Source: Streptomyces sp. HUAS YS2
GTDB lineage: Bacteria; Actinomycetota; Actinomycetes; Streptomycetales; Streptomycetaceae
Direction: 5' to 3'
DNA: 64,000 bases
Assembly (NCBI RefSeq): GCF_033343995.1
Contig: NZ_CP137573.1
Location: 3,009,001-3,073,000, forward strand
Below, piece by piece: positions 42,985 through 50,232 of this stretch; the first letter of the stretch is position 1, and the number at the start of each line of letters is the position of its first letter. A program made the position numbers and the translations under genes. The notes under the pieces were generated by a model, which did not search any database, had not been told where the DNA came from, and saw nothing but the letters and a program-made list of their open reading frames with translations.

Positions 42985-44493
42985 ATGGAGGGGGCGGGAG
43001 GGCATCCGTGCCGGCACCTGCACCTGGCACCGGTGATCGCGGTGATCGGGCTGCTGACGGTGCCGGGCGGAGGCGGGGCGGAGGGAGGCACCGGCGGCTC
43101 GGGGACGCTCGCGGACGCGGCGTCCGGGCTGCTGGTGCTGTACTGCCTGGTGCGGGTGGTGCGGAGCGGGGCGCGGCCCCTGACCCGTACGGCGGCCGTG
43201 GTGCTCGGGCTGCCGGTGCTCGGGGTCTGTCTGGCCGCGATCACCTCGAACGATCCGGCGGCGAGCCTGCCGGGGGTGGCCCGGTACCTGCAGATCTTCG
43301 TCCTGGTCCCGGCGGCCGTGGTCGTACTCGTCCGGGACCGGCGGGACTTCACCGTCCTCGCCTGGGCGCTGGTCGCGCTGGCGCTCCTGGAGGGCGGCGT
43401 CGGAGTCGTCCAGTACCTGACCGGGACGGGCGCCTCGTACATGGGCGAGGACGTCCGCGCGGTCGGCACGTTCGGGCCGTCGGACGTGATGGGCATGGCG
43501 ACGGTGGTGGCCTTCGGCCTGGTCGTCGCGGTGGGCCTGGCGCTCGACGGCGGGACGGGCCGTCGGGCCGCTCTGGTGTGCGCGGGGCTGCTGGTCGTGC
43601 CGCTGGTGCTGTCCTTCAGCCGGGGCGCGTGGATCGCGACGGTGCTGGCCTGCGCGGCGCAGCTGGTGCTGTCGGGTGTACGGCGGGCCGTGGGGGTCGG
43701 CCTCGCGGTGGGGGCGCTCGCGGTGGTGCTGGTGGGCGGGTTCGGGATCGGCTCGGCCATGGTGAAGGAACGCGTCGCGAGCATCACGCAGGTGACCGCC
43801 GCCCCGGACCAGTCGGTCACCGACCGGTACACGATGTGGGCGGCGGCGGCCGGGATGTGGCGCACCGACCCGCTGACGGGCGTGGGCCTGAAGGGCTTCC
43901 CGCAGTACCGGGACGGGCACGCGTCGCTGGCGCTGTCCTCCGGCAGCGACACGGCCGGCGCGGGCCAGGCGTTCCGGCGCCAGCCGCTGCTGTCCCCGCA
44001 CAACATGTACCTGCTGGTGCTCAGCGAGCAGGGGCTCCTGGGAGTACTCGCCCTGGCGGGCAGCTGGCTCGCCCTCCTCGCCGCGGCCGGCCGCCGTCTG
44101 ACACGCGGCACGCCGGGCGCGCTGGTCGCGGTGGGCCTGCTGGGCTGGCAACTGATCGACTTCGCCTACGCGGACATCGGCGGCCCGTCGACGGTCCTGA
44201 CGGCGGTGGTCCTGGGCGTGGCGGCGTGGCCGGCGCTGTGCGGGGCGGACGCGCACCGTGTGGGCAGTCGTCCCGCAGGGCGATGGGGGTCCCCCCTGCT
44301 CGAGCGAAGCCGAGAGCTTGGGGGAGGGTGGGCACACGGGACGGCGCCCCTGCGGGCGCGTTCCGCACATGCTCCTGCCCGCACCACGGGGGCGACGCCC
44401 CTTGCAAGCGCGGCGCCCACGGGGTGCGGGTACGAGCATGAGGCGGAGGCGCCCGCAGGGGCGCCGTTCCGGACGGGCGGTCGGGATGCCTGA
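42985..44493 (+). CDS. O-antigen ligase/polymerase (Wzy/WaaL-like) with repeat-derived C-terminus
   Basis: 502-residue polytopic membrane protein with about ten to twelve helices. The large periplasmic-type loop holds DRYTMWAAAAGMWRTDPLTGVGLKGFPQY and LSPHNMYLLVLSEQGLLGVLAL, the Wzy_C/O-antigen ligase signature with the conserved His in PHNMYL. ATG 42985. It should polymerise or ligate lipid-linked repeat units. The last ~80 residues, from about 44258, are not membrane-like and are encoded by two palindromic repeat elements, implying that inserted repeats replaced the original 3' end. The stop overlaps the flippase start by eight bases. Confidence 0.85.
   Translation: MEGAGGHPCRHLHLAPVIAVIGLLTVPGGGGAEGGTGGSGTLADAASGLLVLYCLVRVVRSGARPLTRTAAVVLGLPVLGVCLAAITSNDPAASLPGVARYLQIFVLVPAAVVVLVRDRRDFTVLAWALVALALLEGGVGVVQYLTGTGASYMGEDVRAVGTFGPSDVMGMATVVAFGLVVAVGLALDGGTGRRAALVCAGLLVVPLVLSFSRGAWIATVLACAAQLVLSGVRRAVGVGLAVGALAVVLVGGFGIGSAMVKERVASITQVTAAPDQSVTDRYTMWAAAAGMWRTDPLTGVGLKGFPQYRDGHASLALSSGSDTAGAGQAFRRQPLLSPHNMYLLVLSEQGLLGVLALAGSWLALLAAAGRRLTRGTPGALVAVGLLGWQLIDFAYADIGGPSTVLTAVVLGVAAWPALCGADAHRVGSRPAGRWGSPLLERSRELGGGWAHGTAPLRARSAHAPARTTGATPLASAAPTGCGYEHEAEAPAGAPFRTGGRDA
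44291..44327. repeat. Streptomyces-type palindromic repeat inside the ligase gene
   Basis: CCCCCTGCTCG and CGAGAGCTTGGGGG flank GAGCGAAG-type loop sequence, giving an imperfect hairpin. This motif is familiar as a dispersed intergenic palindrome in streptomycete genomes. Here it lies in frame within the 3' end of the O-antigen ligase-like gene and encodes SPLLERSRELGGG. Confidence 0.7.
44341..44467. repeat. 127-base imperfect palindrome at the 3' end of the ligase gene
   Basis: The outer arms ACGGCGCCCCTGCGGGCGC (44341-44359) and its complement (44449-44467) are perfect over 19 bases. Inner pairs follow: CATGCTC/GAGCATG (44368-44374, 44434-44440) and CCCGCACC/GGTGCGGG (44378-44385, 44423-44430). 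The centre is CTTGCAAG near 44404. It could be a MITE-like or dispersed repeat unit or an RNA structure controlling the downstream flippase gene. It is adjacent to the 44291-44327 repeat. Confidence 0.75.
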
Positions 44494-46255
44494 GCCCGTT
44501 CCGGTCGACGCGCTCGTGGAGGCGACGACCTCCGACACCCCGCCCCGCGCCGTCGTGCGCCAGTCCCGCGGCCGCCACCGCGCCGACCGCGCCGCAAGCT
44601 CCCGCTTCCTCGCGCGCGCCGCGTTCGTCACCGCCGGGCTCACCGCCGCCGGTTCGCTGTTCGGGCTCGTACGGGACCAGATCCTCGCGGACTCGTTCGG
44701 CGCCGGCGCCGACAGCGACGCGTTCCTCGTCGCCTGGACCGTGCCGGAGTTCGCGTCCACGCTGCTGATCGAGGACGCCATGGCGCTGATCCTCGTCCCG
44801 GCGTTCAGCCGCGCCCTGCTGCGCCGCGGCGGCGCGCTCGCGCTCGTACGGGCCACGCTGCCGCGCCTCGTGCTGACCGTGGCCGCGGTCGCGCTGCTGC
44901 TCGTCGTGCTCGCGCCGCGGCTCGTCGCGACGCTCGCGCCCGGCCTGCCCGATCCGCGGCTCGCCGTCGACTGCACGCGGCTGACCGCCACCTGCGTGCT
45001 CAGCTTCGCGCTCGCCGGGTACTGCAGCGCCGCGCTGCGCGCGCACGGCCGGTTCCTGCCGCCGGCCGCCATCTACGTCGCGTACAACACCGGCATCGTC
45101 TCCACCGTCCTGGTGCTCCGCGAGCCACTGGGCGTGCCGTCCGCCGCCGTCGGCGTCGCGGTCGGCGGCGCGCTGATGGTGCTGGTCCAGGCGCCGTCGC
45201 TGGTACGGGCCCTGAGGGACCCCCACCCGGTGCCGCCGGCGGTCGCCCCGGCCGAAGGGGACGGCGAGCGACGGCTCGTCGTGCTCGCGCTCGTCGCGCC
45301 CGTCGTCGTGTTCGCCGTCGCCCGCCAGTCGCAGGTCCTCATCGAACGCTTCCTCGCCGCCCCGCTGCCCCCCGGCGCGATCTCGCACCTCAACTACGCG
45401 CAGAAGATCGCGCAGATGCCGATGATCCTCTCGCTGATGCTGTGCACCGTGACCTTCCCGGTCGTCGCCCGCGCCGTCGCCGCCGGCGACCGGGACGCCG
45501 CCCGGCGCCGCGTCGAGCGGGACCTGCTGCTCGCCGTCCTCGTCGTGCTCGCCGGCGCGTCGATCGTGATCGCCGCCGCCCCGCAGATCGTCGACGTCCT
45601 GTTCCAGCGCGGCGCGTTCGACCGGGCCGACACCGCGGCGACCGCCGCCGTCATGCGCGTGTACGCGCTCGGGCTGCTCGGCCAGACGCTCGTCGGCGTC
45701 CTCGTCCGCTGCTACTTCTCGGCCGCCCGCCCGCTGTGGTTCCCTGCCGCCGCGATGCTCGCCGGACTGGCCTCGACCGCAGTCGCCGGGGCCGTCGGCG
45801 TGCGCCTGTGGGGGGTGCTCGGGATCGCCGCGGCCAACGCGCTCGGCATCAGCCTCACCGCCGTGCTGCTGCTGGCCGGTTCAAGGCGGCAGAGCGTGCC
45901 GCTGGGCACCGGCCGGGTCGCGGCCGGAGTGGCCCGGCTGGCCGCCGTGGCCGGCTGCGCCACCGCCGCGGCCTGGCTGGCCACGGTCGCCGTCGCCGGC
46001 GCCACGCCCGCCTCCCTCGCCCCCACCGCCGGGGTCGCCGCGGCCTGCGCGGCCGTCGCCCTCGTCTTCCTGCCGTTCGCCGCGCGCGCCGTACGGGCGC
46101 CCGAGGCCCCACCCCTGTTCCGTCCCGCACAACGGAGACTCGCCCATGTCCGCTGTCACGGCCCCCGACCGCGCCCGCGCACGGATCCGCCGTCTGCTGC
46201 CGACGCCGCCCCCGTGGGTGGCGATGTACCACTCGATCACGGACGCCGCGGATGA
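44486..46255 (+). CDS. MurJ/Wzx-like lipid-linked oligosaccharide flippase
   Basis: 589-residue MOP-superfamily (MviN/MurJ-like) membrane protein with about twelve to fourteen helices. ATG 44486 overlaps the ligase stop by eight bases. Seen: AGLTAAGSLFGLVRDQILADSFGAGADSDAF near the N-terminus, the characteristic first helix pair of MurJ; then long alternating hydrophobic segments; and LNYAQKIAQMPMILSLMLCTVTFPVVARAVAAGD. In this operon it most likely flips the lipid-linked polysaccharide unit (a Wzx role) rather than lipid II. The C-terminus runs 110 bases into the deacetylase gene; the last ~36 residues (HVRCHGPRPRPRTD...) have no membrane character and may be an artefact of a lost stop. Confidence 0.85.
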   Translation: MPEPVPVDALVEATTSDTPPRAVVRQSRGRHRADRAASSRFLARAAFVTAGLTAAGSLFGLVRDQILADSFGAGADSDAFLVAWTVPEFASTLLIEDAMALILVPAFSRALLRRGGALALVRATLPRLVLTVAAVALLLVVLAPRLVATLAPGLPDPRLAVDCTRLTATCVLSFALAGYCSAALRAHGRFLPPAAIYVAYNTGIVSTVLVLREPLGVPSAAVGVAVGGALMVLVQAPSLVRALRDPHPVPPAVAPAEGDGERRLVVLALVAPVVVFAVARQSQVLIERFLAAPLPPGAISHLNYAQKIAQMPMILSLMLCTVTFPVVARAVAAGDRDAARRRVERDLLLAVLVVLAGASIVIAAAPQIVDVLFQRGAFDRADTAATAAVMRVYALGLLGQTLVGVLVRCYFSAARPLWFPAAAMLAGLASTAVAGAVGVRLWGVLGIAAANALGISLTAVLLLAGSRRQSVPLGTGRVAAGVARLAAVAGCATAAAWLATVAVAGATPASLAPTAGVAAACAAVALVFLPFAARAVRAPEAPPLFRPAQRRLAHVRCHGPRPRPRTDPPSAADAAPVGGDVPLDHGRRG

Positions 46256-46949
46256 TCCGTACCAGGTGACCGTCTCCCCCGTCCGCTTCGCCCGGCAGCT
46301 GCACTGGCTGGGCGACCGCGGGCTGCGCGGCGTCTCCGTACGCGAGCTGCTCGACGCGACCGCCGCCGGACGGGCCCGCGGCCTGGTCGGCCTCACCTTC
46401 GACGACGGGTACGCCGACTTCCTGGAGTCGGCGCTGCCGCTGCTGCGCCGGCACGGCTTCACCGCGACCGTGTTCGTTCTGGCGGGCCGCCTCGGCGGCG
46501 ACAACGCCTGGGACGAGCGCGGCCCGCGCAAGCCGCTGCTCACCGAGGACGACATCGCGCGGATCGTCGAGGCCGGGATGGAGGTCGGCTCGCACGGGCT
46601 GCTGCACACCTCCCTCGTCACCGCCGACGACGCCACGCTCGCCGAGGACACCCGGCGCAGCCGCGCGCTGCTCAGCGAGATCACCGGCACGGCGACCGCG
46701 GGCTACTGCTACCCGTACGGGGACATCGACGCGCGGGCGGTCCGCGCGGTGCGGGAGGCCGGCTACCGGTACGGCTGCGCGATCAGCCCGGGCGCGCTGA
46801 CCGGCGCGTACGCGCTGCCGCGGATCCACATCGGCGAACGCGACACGCCCTGGCGGCTCACCGCGAAACGCGCCCTGCACGCGCTGCGGCGGCGCCGCCC
46901 GGCCGACCTGCCCGAGCGGTTCCGCCCGGTCGGGGCGGCGCTGTCATGA
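46146..46949 (+). CDS. Polysaccharide deacetylase (NodB domain)
   Basis: 267-residue carbohydrate esterase 4 enzyme that removes N- or O-acetyl groups from the sugar chain. ATG 46146 has GGAG upstream. The NodB motif 1 appears as GLTFDDGYADF (catalytic base Asp and metal Asp), motif 2 as GSHGLLHTSL (HxxxH-type with His for metal), and CYPYGDID is motif 3. No signal peptide, so action is in the cytoplasm or at the membrane's inner face, possibly on lipid-linked intermediates. It overlaps the flippase gene by 110 bases and the next glycosyltransferase by four. Confidence 0.87.
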   Translation: MSAVTAPDRARARIRRLLPTPPPWVAMYHSITDAADDPYQVTVSPVRFARQLHWLGDRGLRGVSVRELLDATAAGRARGLVGLTFDDGYADFLESALPLLRRHGFTATVFVLAGRLGGDNAWDERGPRKPLLTEDDIARIVEAGMEVGSHGLLHTSLVTADDATLAEDTRRSRALLSEITGTATAGYCYPYGDIDARAVRAVREAGYRYGCAISPGALTGAYALPRIHIGERDTPWRLTAKRALHALRRRRPADLPERFRPVGAALS

Positions 46950-48400
46950 AGGTGCTGCACGTCATCACCGGCCTCGGCATCGGCGGCGCGGAGCAGCAAC
47001 TGCGGCTGATGCTGCGGCATCTGCCGGTGCGGAGCGAGGTCGTCACGCTCACCGCGCCGGGCGCGGTGGCCCGCGGCATCGAGTCCGACGGCGTCCCCGT
47101 CACGCACCTCGGCATGGCCGGCAACCGCGACCTCGGCGCGCTGCCGCGCCTGGTCCGGGTCGTCCGGCAGGGCAGGTACGACGTCGTGCACACGCACCTG
47201 TACCGGGCGTGCGTCTACGGGCGGATCGCGGCCCGGGCGGCGGGCGTCCGGGCGGTCGTCGCGACCGAGCACTCGCTGGGCGACAGCCAGATCGAGGGCC
47301 GCCCGCTCAGCGCCGGCACCCGCGGCCTGTACCTGGCCACCGAGCGCCTCGGCGCGGCCACGGTCGCGGTGTCGGACAGCGTGGCGCGGCGGCTGGAGGC
47401 GTGGGGGGTGCGGCCGTCCCGCATCCGGCTGGTGCCCAACGGCATCGAGCGCGACCGCTTCGGCTACGACGAGACCGCGAGGCGGGAGGCGCGGGCCCGA
47501 CTCGGCCTGCCGGAGGACGCGTTCGTCGTCGGCGGCGTGGGCCGCCTCGCCCCCGGCAAACGCTTCGACCGCCTGATCCGCGCGGTCGCCTCCGTCCCGG
47601 ACACCCGCCTGCTGCTGGTCGGCGACGGCGAACGGCGCGCCCACCTGGAGGCGGTGGCCCGCGAATGCGGCGCCGCGGACCGCGTCCTGCTGACGGGCGC
47701 CTGCGAGGACCCGCCGGCGGGGGCGGGCGGGGTGGGGCGAGAAGCCACACCCGTCACGGTGCCGTGCGGGCCACGGCGCGCCGCCGCCGCGGCGGGCGCG
47801 GCGGGCGCGGCGGGCGCGGCAGGCGCGGCAGGCGCGGCAGGCGCGGCGGGCGCGGCAGGCGCGGCAGGCGCGGCAGGCGCGGCAGGCGCGGCAGGCGCGG
47901 CAGGCGCGGCAGGCGACGGTCTCGTCCCGGTACGGGCCGCCGTCGGTTCGCCCGCCGTCGGCGTCCCCGGGGCGCTCGGTCCGGTCGCCGGCGACAGCGA
48001 GTCGTACGAAGCGGCCGGCGGCCGGCCCGACCTGCCCGTGCTCGCGACCGACGGCGGGCTGCCGTCGTTGCCCGCGCTGCTGTCCGCCATGGACGTGTTC
48101 GTGTCGACCTCCCCCGACGAGGCGTTCGGGCTCGCGATCGTCGAGGCGTTGGCCGCCGGGCTGCCGGTGCTGTACGTCGCCTGCCCGGCCGTCGACGACC
48201 TGCCGCCGGACGCCGCGCCGGGCGCGCGACGCATCGGCGAGTCCGTACCCGAGCTGATCTCCGCGCTGCGCGGCATCCGGGAGGCCCGGCTCGGCCGGCT
48301 GCCGCAGCCCGTCGCCGCGCACCGGTACGACATCGCGCACAGCGCACGGCAGTTGATGTCCCTGTACGAGTCCCTCCCCGCGAAGCGAGCGAGCTCATGA
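46946..48400 (+). CDS. GT4-family glycosyltransferase with an internal tandem-repeat insertion
   Basis: 484-residue GT-B glycosyltransferase. Seen: MKVLHVITGLGIGGAEQQLRLML, VVHTHLYRACVYGRIAARAAG, VPNGIERDRFGYDE, VGRLAPGKRFDRLIRAV, and the donor-site STSPDEAFGLAIVEALAAGLPVLY. Between the two Rossmann halves, after DRVLLTGACEDPP, lies an insertion of about 110 residues with an Ala-Ala-Gly tandem repeat (14 copies) and a Pro/Gly-rich region. Most GT4 enzymes lack this. ATG overlaps the deacetylase stop and the gene overlaps the Wzz-like gene (ATGA). It should add a sugar to the growing repeat unit. Expansion of the repeat in frame keeps the protein readable. Confidence 0.85.
   Translation: MKVLHVITGLGIGGAEQQLRLMLRHLPVRSEVVTLTAPGAVARGIESDGVPVTHLGMAGNRDLGALPRLVRVVRQGRYDVVHTHLYRACVYGRIAARAAGVRAVVATEHSLGDSQIEGRPLSAGTRGLYLATERLGAATVAVSDSVARRLEAWGVRPSRIRLVPNGIERDRFGYDETARREARARLGLPEDAFVVGGVGRLAPGKRFDRLIRAVASVPDTRLLLVGDGERRAHLEAVARECGAADRVLLTGACEDPPAGAGGVGREATPVTVPCGPRRAAAAAGAAGAAGAAGAAGAAGAAGAAGAAGAAGAAGAAGAAGAAGDGLVPVRAAVGSPAVGVPGALGPVAGDSESYEAAGGRPDLPVLATDGGLPSLPALLSAMDVFVSTSPDEAFGLAIVEALAAGLPVLYVACPAVDDLPPDAAPGARRIGESVPELISALRGIREARLGRLPQPVAAHRYDIAHSARQLMSLYESLPAKRASS
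47789..47914 (+). repeat. 14 x 9-base tandem repeat coding (Ala-Ala-Gly)
   Basis: Unit GCGGCRGGC repeated 14 times without interruption, 126 bases. Units 1-3 and 7 have GCG in the second codon; the others have GCA. The near-uniform units suggest recent slippage or recombination. Frame is preserved for any copy number. Confidence 0.92.
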
Positions 48401-49083
48401 CCCAGCAACCCACCCCCGACTCCGACTCCGGCTCCGGCTCCCCGTCCCTGATCGCCGCGCTGCGGGCCCGTCGCCGATGGTGGGCGCTGCCCGCGGCCGT
48501 CGTGCTCGGCGCCGTCGCCGGCGGTGGGTACGGGCTCCTGAAGACCCCGGAGTACGCGGCGACCAGTTACGTCATCGTCGTCCCCGGCGAGAAGTCCGAC
48601 CCGGCGGCGGCGCTCGGCTTCGCCCAGGCGTACGGGCGGGTCGCCACCGACCTCGCGGTGACCGGGGACGCCCAGGTGTGGGCCGGGGTCTCGGCCGCGA
48701 CGCTGCGCGCGAACGTGCAGGCCGCCACCTCGCCCGACGCGCCGATGATCTCCCTCACGGCGCGCTCGCCGCGCCCTGCCACCGCGGTGGCCATGGCCGA
48801 CGGCGTCGCCCGCGCGCTCGTGCAGAGCGGCACGCACGCGTCCGCCGGAACCGGCGTGAAGGTCGTCCAGTTCTCCCGCGCGACGAAGCCGACCAGCCCC
48901 GTCTCCCCGTCCGCGCCGCTGTCCGCGCTGGTCGGCGGGTGCGCGGGCGGGCTGCTCGGCGGGCTCGCGCTGCTGGTCCGGCCGCGCCGCGCGCCGGAGG
49001 GGGGCGCGCAGACAGCCGAGGTCACCGCCTCCGTTCCGGCGCCCGCGTCCGCGTCCGCCGCGCCCGCCACGGAGCCGGTGTGA
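48397..49083 (+). CDS. Wzz-like chain-length/co-polymerase protein
   Basis: 228-residue membrane protein, the short actinobacterial version of a Wzz/CapA-type polysaccharide co-polymerase. ATG 48397 overlaps the previous stop. Two transmembrane helices bracket an extracellular domain: the first about 28-48 (WALPAAVVLGAVAGGGYGLL), the second about 178-200 preceded by a Pro-rich segment (KPTSPVSPSAP), the classical Wzz C-terminal motif. The domain includes EYAATSYVIVVPGEKSDPAAALGFAQAYGRVA. No tyrosine-kinase domain. It should set chain length with the Wzy-like protein. Confidence 0.8.
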   Translation: MTQQPTPDSDSGSGSPSLIAALRARRRWWALPAAVVLGAVAGGGYGLLKTPEYAATSYVIVVPGEKSDPAAALGFAQAYGRVATDLAVTGDAQVWAGVSAATLRANVQAATSPDAPMISLTARSPRPATAVAMADGVARALVQSGTHASAGTGVKVVQFSRATKPTSPVSPSAPLSALVGGCAGGLLGGLALLVRPRRAPEGGAQTAEVTASVPAPASASAAPATEPV

Positions 49084-50195
49084 CGACGACCGAAGTCTGC
49101 CGGGACGGCGCCGAGTTCGGGCGGCTCGCCGCCGAATGGTCGGCGCTGTACGCGCGCTGCGCCACCGCCACCCCGTTCCAGAGCCACGCCTGGCTGCACT
49201 CCTGGTGGACCTCGTACGGCGCCTCCGCCGCGCTCCGCGTCTTCCTCGTCCGCGACCGGGAAGGCCGGCTCGTCGGCGCGGCCCCGCTGATGCTGCGCCG
49301 CGGCCCGCTGCCCGCGCTCACCCCGCTCGGCGGCACGATCACCGACTTCTTCGACGTCCTGCTCGACGACGCCTGCCCGGAGGCCGCCGACGCGCTGGCC
49401 GCCGCCCTCGCCGACGCGGCCCGCACCGCGCTCATCGACCTGCGGGAGGTACGCCCCGGCGCGGCGGCCGAGCGGATCTACGCGTCCTGGCCCGGCCCGC
49501 GCCGCCGGCTCGCCGATTCCCTCTGCCTGGAGCTGCCCGCCGTCCCGATGGACGCGCTGCTCACCCGGATGCCGACGGCGAAGGCCCAGCGCACCCGCGC
49601 CAAGCTGCGCAAGCTCGACGCGCTCGGCATCGAGGAGCGCGTCGTCCGCGGCGACGACGTACCGGCGGCCCTGACAAGGCTCCTGACGCTCCATCAACGC
49701 CAGTGGGAAGGGCGCGGGGTGACCGCCGAGCACACCAGCGGACGGTTCGCCGAGCACCTGACCCGTGCGGTACGGCCCATGGTGGACAGCGGCAACGCGA
49801 TGGTGACCGAGTTCCGGCTCGGCGGCGAGGTGGTCGCGGCCGACCTCACGCTGATGTCGCCGAGCCTCGCCGGCGGGTACCTGTACGGCGCGGACCCCGG
49901 TCTGCGCGAGCGGAAGGTCGACGTGGCGACGATGCTGCTGCGGCACGGGGCGCGGGAGGCCGACGCGAGCGGCCGGGCGACGCTCAGCATGCTGCGGGGC
50001 ACCGAGCCGTACAAGAACCACTGGCGCCCCGAGACCGTCGGCAACCGCCGGCTGCTGCTGGCCCGGCGGCGCACCGGGGCGCTGCTGCTGCTCCGCGCGG
50101 CGGCGGCGGGGGCGCGGCGCTGGGCGGCGGGGCAGGCGCGTCAACGGGCCTGGGTGGCACGGCTGTCGGGAAGGCCGCACGGCGGCGGAGGGTGA
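49080..50195 (+). CDS. GNAT/FemAB-like acyltransferase (CelD/BcsL type)
   Basis: 371-residue protein of the GNAT-fold acyltransferase family seen in cellulose and exopolysaccharide operons. GTG 49080 overlaps the Wzz gene. Seen: HAWLHSWWTSYG near the N-terminus, LVGAAPLMLRRG, TDFFDVLLDD, KLRKLDALG, and the C-terminal GNAT block TEFRLGGEVVAADLTLMSPSLAGGYLYGADPGLRERKVDVATMLLRHGAREA. Probably acylates the sugar or the polymer. The stop codon lies in the loop of a hairpin terminator. It is the last gene of the operon and converges on the GH26-like gene. Confidence 0.82.
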   Translation: MTTTEVCRDGAEFGRLAAEWSALYARCATATPFQSHAWLHSWWTSYGASAALRVFLVRDREGRLVGAAPLMLRRGPLPALTPLGGTITDFFDVLLDDACPEAADALAAALADAARTALIDLREVRPGAAAERIYASWPGPRRRLADSLCLELPAVPMDALLTRMPTAKAQRTRAKLRKLDALGIEERVVRGDDVPAALTRLLTLHQRQWEGRGVTAEHTSGRFAEHLTRAVRPMVDSGNAMVTEFRLGGEVVAADLTLMSPSLAGGYLYGADPGLRERKVDVATMLLRHGAREADASGRATLSMLRGTEPYKNHWRPETVGNRRLLLARRRTGALLLLRAAAAGARRWAAGQARQRAWVARLSGRPHGGGG

Positions 50196-50212
50196 CCTCC
50201 GCCGCCGTGCGG
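50175..50212. terminator. Terminator with stop codon in its loop
   Basis: Perfect 17-base arms CCGCACGGCGGCGGAGG (50175-50191) and its complement (50196-50212) around the four-base loop GTGA. The TGA stop of the acyltransferase gene (50193-50195) is in the loop. It is bidirectional, separating the operon from the convergent GH26-like gene. Confidence 0.9.
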
Positions 50213-50232
50213 ACGGTGACGCGGGGGACGGA

